The position numbers and the translations under genes were made by a program. Shown here piece by piece: positions 49,485-58,810 of a stretch of 64,000 nucleotides of DNA; positions within the stretch are counted from its first letter, which is position 1; the number at the start of each line of letters is the position of its first letter. This stretch comes from Sheuella sp. (GTDB lineage: Bacteria; Pseudomonadota; Gammaproteobacteria; Burkholderiales; Burkholderiaceae_B), in NCBI GenBank assembly GCA_030650995.1, contig JAUSCY010000128.1, positions 1 through 64,000 on the forward strand, read 5' to 3'. Under the pieces are notes generated by a model. That model made no database searches and was not told where the DNA came from. It saw nothing but the letters and a program-made list of their open reading frames with translations.

Positions 49485-52316
49485 ATGTCTGAATCAAACT
49501 TATCCACAGCCCTTGCCTGGTCCGGCAGCTTACAGCGTCTTATTCAGGGAAATCCCGATTTTGCCGACTGGCTTGAGTCAGCCAGCCACACGCCCGTCAC
49601 CCCTGAACGTCTGAAAGAGTGGTTCGAAGAACTGTCTTCCCAGTCCAGTGACTTGACAGTGCTCGACATCCCATCGTGTCGAAAAGTGCTCAGACAACTA
49701 CGCAAACGAACATTTTTTCTGCTAATGGTACGTGATCTCGCCGGGCTGGCCCCCCTGGAGGAAGTTGTCGAGGCAATGTCGGAGCTTGCAGACCTGTGTG
49801 TCGAGCAAGCCTACCGGTGCATGATGGCGGATCTGATCCCTGTGCACGGCACTCCACGTGACCCCATAACAGGGTTACCGCAGGAAATGATCATTATCGG
49901 TATGGGCAAGCTTGGTGGGCGCGAGCTCAACGTATCCTCCGATATTGACCTGGTTATGCTCTATGGTGAGGAAGGTGAAACGGACGGCAGACGACCCATC
50001 AGTCATCACGAGTTTTATGCCAAATTAACGCGCAATATGATGCCTCTGCTTTCTGAATCGGATGGCGATGGTCAGGTCTTTCGAACAGACTTGCGATTAC
50101 GTCCCGATGGTGATTCAGGGGCGCTGGCGTGGAGCCTGGATGCGTTTGAGCAGTATTTGTTTACGCAGGGGCGCGAATGGGAGCGCTATGCCTGGCTCAA
50201 AGCTCGCGTCATGCCTGCGCGTGCTTTTGTCGACAGCGATTCACGCCCAGCGCTCCAGCATGTTGAAAGTATGCGTTTACCGTTTGTATACAGAAAATAT
50301 TTTGATTTTGATGCCTTACAGGCTTTGCGCGTACTGCGTGAAAGAATCCGTCAGGACTGGCAACGTCGCGCACTCGCCCGGCCTGGCCTGGATACCAAAA
50401 ACAACATCAAACTCGGTGAAGGCGGTATCCGCGAAATTGAGTTCGTTGTCCAGCTATCGCAACTCATTCGGGGTGGAAGAATGCCTGCGCTGCAGCAACG
50501 GGGTTTACTGGAGGCGTTGCAAGCGCAACAGCGCGCGGGCATCATGCCAGTCAGAACATGCGAGCAACTGGCTGATGCCTACTGTTTTTTAAGAAAAACA
50601 GAGCATGCACTGCAATATTTTGATGATGCACAAACCCATATGCTGCCGCATGATCCGGCACGTCTGCAAGCGCTTGGGGCAGCGATGGGCATGCAACCTG
50701 AACAGTTCAACCAGACTCTTGCCGATCACAGAAAATTTGTTGCTGAAACATTTCGAAATGCGTTTCGCATCGCAGGTCTTAACGATGATTCTGAAAATCA
50801 GGACACCTCACCTACATCGGGTGCGATGGATGCTGAGGGTGCAGGCGCCACAACTGCTGGATGCAACGAGATCGATCCTACATGCAACCTCGAACAAGTC
50901 ATCGGATTCTTTGGCGAGGATACGCCAGAGCTCACCCGCCGCGTTGAATCGTTTTTAGACAGTCATCGCGTACGCAGTCTTTCAGTCAATAGTCGCACTC
51001 GCGTAGACACTATTTTGCCAATCGCCTTTCGTGCGGCGTTACAAACAGCCTCACCCATGATCGCTGCACTCAAATTACTGGATCTGGTTGAAGCAATTGC
51101 CCAGCGCAGCGCATATCTGGCTTTGTTGGCGGAATACCCTGAAACCATGGCGCGCATTGCACGCATGATGGCTGCAAGTCCCTGGGCGGCGCAGTATCTG
51201 ATTCAACACCCGCTCGTACTCGATAGCCTGATCGCCTGGCGAACACTGATGGAACCACTGGATTTCGCTCAGCTCGCCCAGACGATGCATGCGGATCTGG
51301 AACTCTGCGTACTCAGTGATGGCACGCCCGACGTCGAGCAACAGATGAATCTGATGCGAGATACACAGCGTCAAATCAGTTTTCAATTACTGGCTCAGGA
51401 TCTTGAAGGCGTATTGAGTGTTGAAAAACTTGCTGATCAGCTTTCAGCGCTGGCCGACATGCTGCTGGCCGAGACCATCGAACGCGTCTGGCCTATCGTG
51501 GCAAAACCTGACGCAAAGGGTCACAGACCCGCCCCCCAGTTAGCGATCATTGCTTATGGACGATTGGGAGGTAAGGAGCTCGGTTACTCCTCGGATCTGG
51601 ATTTAGTGTTTCTCTTCGATGATACGCGCGAAGATGCAGCAGAAATTTATGCCAAACTGGGTCAGCGCATCAGCTCATGGCTGTCGACCATGACGTCTTC
51701 TGGACGTCTGTATGAGATTGACCTGCGACTGCGGCCGGATGGCGATGCAGGACTCATCGCAGTATCTCTCCAGGCCTTTGAAGCTTACCAGCTAGAACAT
51801 GCTTGGCCCTGGGAACATCAGGCACTCACGCGCGCCCGTTTTGCCGCGGGTGATGCCCGTGTTGGCGTGATGTTTGAACATGTTCGTCAAAAAGTGCTCA
51901 CGATGCCGCGCGATGCTTCGGGCTTTGCCCAGGAGGTGCGGGCCATGCGTGAAAAAATGCTGCAAGGTCATCCAAACAACACGCAACAATTTGATATTAA
52001 ACATGATCATGGTGGCATGGTCGACTTGGAATTCGTCACCCAATACCTGGTCCTGCTCCATGCAAAAGCACATCCTGAACTGATCGGTAATCTGGGGAAT
52101 ATTGCCTTGCTCAAACTCGCGGGTCAGCAAGGTCTGATTGATATGGAGCTTGCAGTCAAAGCTGGTGATGCCTACCGCACCTTACGCAAACTTCAGCATG
52201 CGCTCAGACTCAAAGGCGCTGAAAAAGCCAGAATCGACTCAGGTCAGGTTGCGCAGGAACGCGAAACCATCCGAACCCTCTGGGATGCAGTGCTGGGCGA
52301 GCCGAAGAAGGAATGA
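49485..52316 (+). CDS. glnE: Glutamine synthetase adenylyltransferase/deadenylase
   Basis: Bifunctional enzyme that adenylylates and deadenylylates glutamine synthetase in response to PII and glutamine. It has two nucleotidyltransferase domains: N-terminal [10 protein letters not shown] with SSDIDL (139-156) and C-terminal [16 protein letters not shown] (about 692-708), separated by a helical region. The 943 residues are typical. AGGAGGT lies 7 bases before the ATG. Its presence shows nitrogen control of GlnA by covalent modification. Confidence 0.97.
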   Translation: MSESNLSTALAWSGSLQRLIQGNPDFADWLESASHTPVTPERLKEWFEELSSQSSDLTVLDIPSCRKVLRQLRKRTFFLLMVRDLAGLAPLEEVVEAMSELADLCVEQAYRCMMADLIPVHGTPRDPITGLPQEMIIIGMGKLGGRELNVSSDIDLVMLYGEEGETDGRRPISHHEFYAKLTRNMMPLLSESDGDGQVFRTDLRLRPDGDSGALAWSLDAFEQYLFTQGREWERYAWLKARVMPARAFVDSDSRPALQHVESMRLPFVYRKYFDFDALQALRVLRERIRQDWQRRALARPGLDTKNNIKLGEGGIREIEFVVQLSQLIRGGRMPALQQRGLLEALQAQQRAGIMPVRTCEQLADAYCFLRKTEHALQYFDDAQTHMLPHDPARLQALGAAMGMQPEQFNQTLADHRKFVAETFRNAFRIAGLNDDSENQDTSPTSGAMDAEGAGATTAGCNEIDPTCNLEQVIGFFGEDTPELTRRVESFLDSHRVRSLSVNSRTRVDTILPIAFRAALQTASPMIAALKLLDLVEAIAQRSAYLALLAEYPETMARIARMMAASPWAAQYLIQHPLVLDSLIAWRTLMEPLDFAQLAQTMHADLELCVLSDGTPDVEQQMNLMRDTQRQISFQLLAQDLEGVLSVEKLADQLSALADMLLAETIERVWPIVAKPDAKGHRPAPQLAIIAYGRLGGKELGYSSDLDLVFLFDDTREDAAEIYAKLGQRISSWLSTMTSSGRLYEIDLRLRPDGDAGLIAVSLQAFEAYQLEHAWPWEHQALTRARFAAGDARVGVMFEHVRQKVLTMPRDASGFAQEVRAMREKMLQGHPNNTQQFDIKHDHGGMVDLEFVTQYLVLLHAKAHPELIGNLGNIALLKLAGQQGLIDMELAVKAGDAYRTLRKLQHALRLKGAEKARIDSGQVAQERETIRTLWDAVLGEPKKE

Positions 52317-52420
52317 GCCAAAACGAAAATTGCTGAAATAGCTGAAAAACCAGAACATGACGTTAAAATTGAAATATTCCTGCAAATCGATACCCATCAC
52401 TTTTAACGACTGTCACTATC

Positions 52421-53170
52421 ATGCCTGACGCATTACGCCCGAGTCTTTCTTTACCAGAAGGCAGAACAAAAGTTCTGCTGCATTCCTGTTGCGCGCCCTG
52501 TTCTGGCGAGGTGATGGAGGCGATGGTGGTTGCTGGTATTGATTACTCCATATTCTTTTACAACCCGAACATTCATCCTGTTAAAGAATACGAAATCCGT
52601 AAAAACGAAAACATCCGTTTTGCCCAGACCCATGGCATTGAGTTTATCGATGCGGATTACGACGTGGATAACTGGTTTGACCGAATCAAAGGTCTTGAAA
52701 ACGAACCTGAACGCGGTGAACGCTGTACGCAATGCTTTGACATGCGCTTTGAACGCACCGCTCTGTACGCGCACGAGCATGGCTTCGATACCATCACCAG
52801 CTCTCTGGGTATTTCGCGCTGGAAAGACATGAACCAGATCAACGGGAGTGGTGAGCGCGCAGCCTCTCGCTACGACGAGCTGCTCTACTGGACCTATAAC
52901 TGGCGCAAGCACGGCGGCTCGGCGCGCATGATAGAAATCAGTAAACGCGAGGAGTTCTATCAGCAAGAATATTGCGGCTGTGTGTATTCACTGCGCGATA
53001 CCAACCGCCACCGACGCTCGCAAGGTCGTGAACGTATTGCATTGGGTGTCAAGTTTTATGGCAAAGAAGATCTGGTGACTGAAATCAAACGTCAGCAGGT
53101 ACCCTCACCCGCTAAGGATCTTGCACAGTCTTTACCTCTACGCGATCAAGTCTTAAAAAGTCCCGATTGA
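52421..53170 (+). CDS. queH: Epoxyqueuosine reductase QueH
   Basis: Iron-sulfur enzyme (DUF208) performing the last step of queuosine tRNA modification, replacing the unrelated QueG. Conserved cysteine sets are HSCCAPC (C23, C24, C27), CTQC (C102, C105) and YCGC (C185, C187). The usual [15 protein letters not shown] and [15 protein letters not shown] segments are present. The 249 residues are full length. It follows glnE by 104 bases and is convergent with the deacetylase gene. Confidence 0.93.
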   Translation: MPDALRPSLSLPEGRTKVLLHSCCAPCSGEVMEAMVVAGIDYSIFFYNPNIHPVKEYEIRKNENIRFAQTHGIEFIDADYDVDNWFDRIKGLENEPERGERCTQCFDMRFERTALYAHEHGFDTITSSLGISRWKDMNQINGSGERAASRYDELLYWTYNWRKHGGSARMIEISKREEFYQQEYCGCVYSLRDTNRHRRSQGRERIALGVKFYGKEDLVTEIKRQQVPSPAKDLAQSLPLRDQVLKSPD

Positions 53171-53192
53171 ATTCGACGGTATTCTTTGCTGA

Positions 53193-54032
53193 TTAAGCGA
53201 GTCTGAGATCCGAAAGTCTTCGGATCTCCAGGTTGTATTGGTCGAGCAAAGCGGTAAAAACTTCACTCGCAAGCACACGGTATTCCTCAATGCGATCGCT
53301 GCCGAACAAGTCCTGCCCGGATACATATTTGGCGGGATGAGCCATGATCAGGGAGCCGAAGCTTGCATGCTGTAACCAGGCATCGAGCATGGCCGCATAA
53401 GGCGGATGGGGATGTGAAAAATCATAAGCGCCAAAAAAATCACGATTGACTCTGGCGCCAATCTGATGAGCCATTTTAGATAATGCACGTGCGCCCAGGG
53501 CACCAATCAGCTGTGCCTTCACGCGTTGCATCCAGGGCAACCCGTTGGACAAGGATCCAGGCTGCGTGTTGCGCAACCAGGGCATACAATCCGGATAGCG
53601 CGCCGACAGCACCTGAATCAACTGATTACGAATAACGGGTAACTGGTGAACGTGCAGATGCCCGTCCACAAAATCCGGTGCGCGCCCAAGGCCGTGTTCA
53701 AAGTGATCGAGTTGCAACTCAATTTGTTTGCGAACGTGTGCTGCGGGCAACTGATGAAAATAGCAAGAGGCGATCAATTTAGGCAATGGCAGGAAAATGC
53801 CCTGCTGGCCAAGTGACTCAGTGAAATTCACATGCAATCCGACATCTATTGCCAGAGGTTTGAGCTCGCAGGCATGCTCGGCAAAACAAGGTGCCATCGT
53901 CAGGCAACTCGTCGCGCTCAGGCGATTATGTCGTACGAGCTCAACAACCGCCTCATCCACACCAGGCTCAATGCCGAAGTCATCCGCACAAATTGCAATG
54001 GGGTGTTTAAGCGTTGTGAATGGTTCCTGCAT
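53193..54032 (-). CDS. ChbG/HpnK (YdjC) family carbohydrate deacetylase
   Basis: Metal-dependent deacetylase of the YdjC fold. The N-terminal ADDFG motif (16-20) and GHLHVHQLP hold the metal ligands Asp, His and His; VGLHVNFTES is also typical. Relatives deacetylate chitobiose or hopanoid-linked GlcNAc. The ATG at 54032 (279 residues) is used because GAAGG precedes it; a GTG at 54047 overlaps the upstream stop (GTGA) but has no ribosome-binding site. It is paired with a glycosyltransferase, suggesting deacetylation of a lipid-linked N-acetyl sugar. Confidence 0.82.
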   Translation of the reverse strand: MQEPFTTLKHPIAICADDFGIEPGVDEAVVELVRHNRLSATSCLTMAPCFAEHACELKPLAIDVGLHVNFTESLGQQGIFLPLPKLIASCYFHQLPAAHVRKQIELQLDHFEHGLGRAPDFVDGHLHVHQLPVIRNQLIQVLSARYPDCMPWLRNTQPGSLSNGLPWMQRVKAQLIGALGARALSKMAHQIGARVNRDFFGAYDFSHPHPPYAAMLDAWLQHASFGSLIMAHPAKYVSGQDLFGSDRIEEYRVLASEVFTALLDQYNLEIRRLSDLRLA

Positions 54033-54043
54033 CCCGGTAACCT

Positions 54044-55072
54044 TCACTCAGACCGTTCGTTTGACCGTGCAGGCTTCAGGCACGGCTGACCAACTGCCTG
54101 GCGCACGATGTAAAGTGGTCGTCCTTTGACCTCATCGAAAATTCTGGCGATGTACTCACCGACAATGCCAAGCGAAATAAGATTGATCCCGGAGAAAAAT
54201 AACAAAATTGTGACAATGGTCGGCCAGCCATCGACCGGATTGCGAAACATCAGATATTCACAAACGATGTAGAGCCCATAAGCAAAAGAACACAGTGAAA
54301 TCGCAAAACCAATCAAGCTGACCGCGCGCAACGGCCAGGTTGTAAAAGCCGTCAGGCCCGCCAGCGCAAGGCGCAGCAGTTTGAACGCATTGAAATGGCT
54401 TTCACCGTGCTGTCTGGAGGCTGGCAAATAAGTAATAGATTCAGTCTGGAACCCCACCCAGGCGTATAAACCTTTCATGAATCGGTTACGTTCCGGCAAC
54501 TGAAGCAAAGCATTGACGACGGTTCGATCCATCAGACGAAAATCACCCGCATGGGGTGGAACATGCACGCCGCGCGATCCCCCCAGTAGTGAATAAAACA
54601 GCTTGGTTCCCCAACGTTTTGTAAAGCTTTCGTCATCACGGTTTTCGCGAACAGCGTAGACCATATCTACGCCTGCTTCCCAACGGGCCAGCATGGTAGG
54701 TAGCAAATCGGGCGGATGCTGCAGGTCAGCATCAAGAATAATGACGGCATCCCCGAGGGCTGCCTCAAGACCTGCGGTGATTGCAGGCTCTTTACCAAAA
54801 TTACGGGACAACTGTATGTATCTGAAACCAGGATTGCGCGTCCATGAGGCCATGAGCACAGGCGTCGAATCACGACTGCCGTCATCCACTACGACGATCT
54901 CCCAGCTGGCTGCGGTCTGTGTCAACACAGCCTGAAGGCGCGGCAAGAGCAAAGCAAGATTCTCGTGCTCGTTATAGGCGGGCACGACGCAACTGATCAT
55001 GGCATCGCGCAATAAACGCGTGGCACCTGTGGCAGGATTCGTGACGGACTGGACGTAAGCTTTTGTGGTCAT
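54044..55072 (-). CDS. Polyprenyl-phosphate glycosyltransferase, family 2 (ArnC/GtrB-like)
   Basis: Transfers a sugar from a nucleotide donor to undecaprenyl phosphate at the inner membrane. The GT-A domain starts ISCVVPAYNEHENLALLLP. The DXD-type motif lies in VIILDADLQHPPDLLP, followed by ITAGLEAALGDA and FRLMDRTVV. Two C-terminal membrane helices are at about 240-262 and 275-300 (AVSLIGFAISLCSFAYGL, IVTILLFFSGINLISLGIVG). The start is the ATG at 55072 (342 residues). It is directly followed by a ChbG-type deacetylase, giving a two-gene module. Confidence 0.88.
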   Translation of the reverse strand: MTTKAYVQSVTNPATGATRLLRDAMISCVVPAYNEHENLALLLPRLQAVLTQTAASWEIVVVDDGSRDSTPVLMASWTRNPGFRYIQLSRNFGKEPAITAGLEAALGDAVIILDADLQHPPDLLPTMLARWEAGVDMVYAVRENRDDESFTKRWGTKLFYSLLGGSRGVHVPPHAGDFRLMDRTVVNALLQLPERNRFMKGLYAWVGFQTESITYLPASRQHGESHFNAFKLLRLALAGLTAFTTWPLRAVSLIGFAISLCSFAYGLYIVCEYLMFRNPVDGWPTIVTILLFFSGINLISLGIVGEYIARIFDEVKGRPLYIVRQAVGQPCLKPARSNERSE

Positions 55073-55133
55073 GCGCAAATATTGAAAGAGGTAAGCCCGT
55101 ACATCATAACTTTCATCTCTCTCCAGGAGGTTG

Positions 55134-55180
55134 TTTTCAGCGCAATCACGCCTTTCTGATTGCCAGACTTGCGCTGAAAA
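55134..55180. repeat. 12-bp inverted repeat spanning the end of the DMT gene
   Basis: Perfect arms TTTTCAGCGCAA (55134-55145) and TTGCGCTGAAAA (55169-55180) enclose 23 bases including the DMT transporter stop codon. No T-tract follows, so a 3' mRNA-protecting structure is more likely than a classical terminator. Confidence 0.7.
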
Positions 55181-56018
55181 TAGCCGCGATCATGATGATC
55201 CCACCCAGAATCGTGCGCAAAGAAGGTATCTGAGCAAATAATATCCAGGCGAACAGGATCGCGTAAACAGGCTCAAGCGCGACCACGAGTCCCGCAGTTC
55301 TGGCATGCAAGACCCGTAAACTTGCAACAAAAAGCAAATGCGCGAGACCCGTGCAGGCCACGCCAAGCACCAGGATCCATCCCCAGCTCGAAATACTCAC
55401 CTCAGGCAAAAGAGGCAAGGCCCAGGGGCACAGCAATATAAAAACTATTAAATTTTGCAAGCCGGCTACAAAAAATGCATCAACATTAGAAAGGTAGCGT
55501 CGGTTAAGCACCGCGAGGACACCAAAACCCGCACCGGACAACAAGCCCCACAACAAACCTTCGGTCCCTGCATCCGAAAAATCAAAGGAAGGCGTCACAA
55601 GAATCAAGCCCAGCGTCACGCAAATCAAACGCAACCACTCAGGCCTGGTCACCCGTTCACGCAAAATCCCCCATTCAATCAAGGTAATGAAAGCAGGAAA
55701 ACTCGCAAAACCCAGTGTAGCGACAGCAATCCCGCCGACTTTGACGGATACAAAAAAAGTCACCCAGTGGATCGCAAGCATTGTTCCGGAGGCAATCAGT
55801 GCCCACCACCTTCCGTGCTGCAACAGTCCCCTGAGTCCTGCGCCAGAAGCAAACCGACTCACAATCGACAGCACAACGATGGCACACGCGGCTCGCCCCC
55901 ATGTGATCACGGAGGCATCAGCCTGAATCAGTTCACCAAGAATCCCACAGGTTCCGAACAGTAATCCCACTAGGTGAACAGAAAAGAGAGCCTGCGTACG
56001 TGTCATCGAGCGCGTCAT
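55146..56018 (-). CDS. EamA/DMT family transporter
   Basis: A 290-residue inner-membrane permease of the drug/metabolite transporter superfamily. Two EamA repeats of about five helices each are evident (for example LFSVHLVGLLFGTCGILGE at the start and IILGGI-type turns at the end, with AGLVVALEPVYAILFAWILF in the second repeat). Substrates of this family are mostly amino acids or related metabolites exported from the cell. It begins directly after the racemase stop (adjacent bases), so the two are cotranscribed and may handle the same compound. Confidence 0.85.
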   Translation of the reverse strand: MTRSMTRTQALFSVHLVGLLFGTCGILGELIQADASVITWGRAACAIVVLSIVSRFASGAGLRGLLQHGRWWALIASGTMLAIHWVTFFVSVKVGGIAVATLGFASFPAFITLIEWGILRERVTRPEWLRLICVTLGLILVTPSFDFSDAGTEGLLWGLLSGAGFGVLAVLNRRYLSNVDAFFVAGLQNLIVFILLCPWALPLLPEVSISSWGWILVLGVACTGLAHLLFVASLRVLHARTAGLVVALEPVYAILFAWILFAQIPSLRTILGGIIMIAAIFSASLAIRKA

Positions 56019-56756
56019 TTACCTGGGCCAGCCAAGTGGCACAGCCCAGCCAGTGTAGGTTTTAGCCAGAGGTTGCGCATAGTCTCCCGACTTACTGGTT
56101 GAAAGATTCAGGGATACGAGTGCTTCAGCAAATTTGACAGCAACGGCCACGCCATCGATAACCGGCACGCCCAGTCGCTGCGTCAAGGTCTGACATAAAG
56201 AGGTCATGCCAGCACAACCCAGCACAATAGCGCCACTTCTGTCACGGCTCAGCGCCTCGCGCGCGCTCTGTTCGATCTGATCGATCGTCTCATTTGCGCA
56301 ATCCTCAAGTGATAAAACCGGTATGTCCGTACCATGCACACCGCGACACTGATGCTCGAAGCCGTAACGTTGGACAAGTCGCTCAGCCATAATGCAGGTG
56401 CGCGTCATGGTTGTCACGACAGAAAATCCTGTAGCGATCATTGAAGCTGCGTGAAAAGCAGCCTCTGCAATGCCCAGAACAGGTGCATCAATTGCCTCGC
56501 GCGCAGCTTCAAGCCCGGGATCACCAAAGCAGGCAATCACAACGGCTCCCGGATGCCAGTCTCTTGCCAGACGAACTTGCTCGGCCACACCCGCAGCGGC
56601 AAATGCCTCGTCATAGTGGCCTTCAATTGAAAGCGGACCAAAGCTAGGTTGCACAGCCACTATTTCTGTTGATGCTGCAGCGACCGCACATGCGCCTTTA
56701 GATATCGACGCCGTCATCGGTGCGGAAGTATTAGGGTTTATGAGTAGAAGTTTCAT
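56019..56756 (-). CDS. Asp/Glu/hydantoin racemase family protein
   Basis: Two-cysteine cofactor-independent racemase of 245 residues. The catalytic pair is C76 (VVIACFGDPG) and C181 (IVLGCAGM), at the same numbers known for characterised hydantoin racemases, and the N-terminus LLLINPNTS is the family signature. Hydantoin or allantoin racemisation is more likely than free Asp/Glu, but substrate is not proven; no hydantoinase gene is in view. It is divergent from a peptide-type ABC importer and followed by a DMT exporter. Confidence 0.85.
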   Translation of the reverse strand: MKLLLINPNTSAPMTASISKGACAVAAASTEIVAVQPSFGPLSIEGHYDEAFAAAGVAEQVRLARDWHPGAVVIACFGDPGLEAAREAIDAPVLGIAEAAFHAASMIATGFSVVTTMTRTCIMAERLVQRYGFEHQCRGVHGTDIPVLSLEDCANETIDQIEQSAREALSRDRSGAIVLGCAGMTSLCQTLTQRLGVPVIDGVAVAVKFAEALVSLNLSTSKSGDYAQPLAKTYTGWAVPLGWPR

Positions 56757-57014
56757 AGATTTTCTTTGATTTAACTTGTTAATCTTATCTTGTTAGATTT
56801 TGAAACAAAATTTTAAACACGGCAGGATAAAAATGCCCCAGAATGGTGATCTTGCTCCAAAAGCGTGCATACCCAAATCTCCATACTGAAGCAGCACAGC
56901 ACGGAAGCAAATCGAAACGTTTGGCATACTACTTGCTTATCCTATTCGACTAGATTCCAGATGTAAAAAATCAATCATTTCGATACCACCCTCAACCAAA
57001 ACGTTGGAGAACAC
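56757..57014. other. Divergent racemase/ABC importer regulatory region
   Basis: The 258-base gap is very AT-rich next to the racemase. It contains an ATTTTG/CAAAAT inverted repeat with a 3-base centre (56797-56811), near-repeats of CTTGTTA (56775-56781 and 56790-56796), and the sigma-54 promoter reported separately. An 18-codon frame with an AGGA site (56833-56889) is present but unsupported. Confidence 0.5.
56921..56937 (+). promoter_or_regulatory. Sigma-54 (-24/-12) promoter of the ABC importer
   Basis: TTGGCATACTACTTGCT matches the consensus TTGGCAC-N5-TTGC with one difference. The invariant GG (56923-56924) and GC (56935-56936) are exactly 10 bases apart. Predicted start is near 56948, about 65 bases before the binding-protein ATG. 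RpoN promoters need an activator; none is encoded in the window. Confidence 0.72.
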
Positions 57015-58691
57015 ATGAAACAGCATAAGTCGATTTCCCGTCTGATGTCCAAACCTCTCGGCTTGTCAGTACTGTATGCCGCCATTGCTCTGGGCGCAGC
57101 ATTTCCAGCCTCCGCACAGGAAAAAGTCTTGCGCATCGGTATGACGGCTGCTGATATCCCACGCACACTGGGTCAGCCTGACCAAGGTTTTGAGGGAAAC
57201 CGCTTCACCGGCATCCCTATGTACGATTCACTTACCCAGTGGGACTTGTCTAAAGCAGATGTTGCCTCGGTGATTATTCCTGGGCTGGCAACGTCCTGGG
57301 CCGTAGATGCCAATGACAAAACCAAGTGGATATTCAAATTGCGTCCTGGAGTGAAATTCCATGATGGCTCTGACGTCAACGCCGACGCAATCGTCTGGAA
57401 CGTTCAAAAAGTTTTAGATAAAGACGCACCTCAGTTTGATCCCTCCCAGGTTGGTGTCACCGCTTCGCGCATGCCAACATTGCGCAGCGCAAAAAAAATC
57501 GACGATATGACGGTTGAGCTGACCAGCAGCGAACCCGATGCCTTCTTGCCAATTAACCTGACTAACTTGTTCATTGCATCGCCTACGCAATGGAGAGCCA
57601 AACTTGCTGCAGTTCCTGCAACAGTGAAAGATCCAGCCGAGCGTTCCAAACAAGCCTGGACCGCCTTTGCTGCTGACGCATCCGGCAGCGGTCCATTCAA
57701 AATGTCAAAGTTCGTACCGCGTGAGCGTCTCGAAATGGTCGCCAACAAGTCTTACTGGGATCCAAAGCGCGTACCAAAGCTTGATCGCGTAGTCCTGTTG
57801 CCAATCCCTGAGGCCAATGCCCGCACTGCTGCACTGCTGTCAGGTCAGGTCGACTGGATCGAAGCGCCCGCACCCGATGCGCTGCCACAAATCAAACAGC
57901 GTGGTTTTGAGCTCTACAGCAACCCCCAGCCCCATGTCTGGCCCTGGCAGCTTTCCTTTGCCGAGGGTTCACCCTGGCTCGACAAGCGCGTACGCCATGC
58001 GGCAAACCTTTGCGTGGACCGTGCAGGTCTGAAAACCTTACTGGGCGGCCTGATGGGCGTTCCTAAAGGCACCATGGAACCAGGTCACCCCTGGTTTGGC
58101 ACGCCGACCTTTGACATCAAATACGATGTCGCTGGCGCTAAAAAGCTGATGACAGAGGCTGGCTACTCTGCTGCAAAACCACTGAAAACCAAGGTTCAGA
58201 TCTCCGCATCAGGCTCTGGCCAGATGATGCCTCTGCCCATGAACGAGTTTGTGCAACAGTCGCTCAAGCAGTGTTTCATTGACGTCGAGTTCGACGTCAT
58301 CGAATGGAACACCTTGTTCAACAACTGGCGCAAAGGCGCAAAAGATCCTTCGGCAAACGGTGCCTCAGCGACCAACGTGAGTTTCTCAGCGATGGATCCG
58401 TTCTTTGGCATGGTGCGTTTCACCAGCACCAAGACTTTCCCACCTGTATCGAACAACTGGGGTCTGTTTGGCAATGAAGAGTTTGACAAGCTGATCTCAA
58501 CAGCACGGACTACCTTCGAAGACAAGCCACGTGACGAGGCTCTGGCCAAGTTACACACCCGGATTGTTGAAGAGGCGCCCTTTATCTGGGTCGCGCATGA
58601 CGTGGGTCCACGTGCCATGAGCAAAAAAGTCAAGGGTGTTGTCCAGCCTAAGAACTGGTTTATCGATATCGCACCGATGTCGATTGAGTAA
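57015..58691 (+). CDS. Peptide-type ABC transporter substrate-binding protein (family 5)
   Basis: Periplasmic binding protein of the DppA/OppA class, 558 residues. The signal peptide ends ASA-QE (about 34). Family features include WIFKLRPGVKFHDGSDVNADAIVWNVQK and the C-terminal PFIWVAHDVGPRAM. The ATG has GGAG five bases upstream. First gene of a five-gene importer under a sigma-54 promoter. Substrates of the class range from di- and oligopeptides to glutathione, nickel or opines, so the specificity is open; the region suggests a nitrogen source. Confidence 0.92.
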   Translation: MKQHKSISRLMSKPLGLSVLYAAIALGAAFPASAQEKVLRIGMTAADIPRTLGQPDQGFEGNRFTGIPMYDSLTQWDLSKADVASVIIPGLATSWAVDANDKTKWIFKLRPGVKFHDGSDVNADAIVWNVQKVLDKDAPQFDPSQVGVTASRMPTLRSAKKIDDMTVELTSSEPDAFLPINLTNLFIASPTQWRAKLAAVPATVKDPAERSKQAWTAFAADASGSGPFKMSKFVPRERLEMVANKSYWDPKRVPKLDRVVLLPIPEANARTAALLSGQVDWIEAPAPDALPQIKQRGFELYSNPQPHVWPWQLSFAEGSPWLDKRVRHAANLCVDRAGLKTLLGGLMGVPKGTMEPGHPWFGTPTFDIKYDVAGAKKLMTEAGYSAAKPLKTKVQISASGSGQMMPLPMNEFVQQSLKQCFIDVEFDVIEWNTLFNNWRKGAKDPSANGASATNVSFSAMDPFFGMVRFTSTKTFPPVSNNWGLFGNEEFDKLISTARTTFEDKPRDEALAKLHTRIVEEAPFIWVAHDVGPRAMSKKVKGVVQPKNWFIDIAPMSIE

Positions 58692-58700
58692 GTTCTGACT

Positions 58701-58744
58701 GGCAGGTTGCGCGCTTTGCCGTGCGACCTGCCTCTTTTATTTTG
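58701..58744 (+). terminator. Attenuating terminator between binding protein and permeases
   Basis: A 12-bp stem (GGCAGGTTGCGC with GTGCGACCTGCC, two G-U pairs) and an 8-nt loop are followed by TCTTTTATTTTG, 10 bases after the binding-protein stop. In ABC operons such hairpins keep the binding protein in excess over the membrane parts. Confidence 0.8.
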
Positions 58745-58752
58745 AATTCCGA

Positions 58753-58784
58753 ATCGACAGGTTCTATTTACTGGACCTGTCGAT
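58753..58784 (+). terminator. Second hairpin before the first permease gene
   Basis: Perfect 10-bp stem ATCGACAGGT/ACCTGTCGAT with a 12-nt loop, followed by CTCACTTTTACC, 27 bases before the permease ATG. It repeats the function of the first hairpin or forms a processing site; it lacks a pure T-tract. Confidence 0.6.
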
Positions 58785-58810
58785 CTCACTTTTACCGAGA
58801 TAGACAAAGC

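Noticed and set aside
56833-56889. 18-codon frame with an AGGA site upstream of the sigma-54 promoter
   Set aside because: Too short to judge, not downstream of the recognised promoter, and no sign of leader-peptide codon runs.
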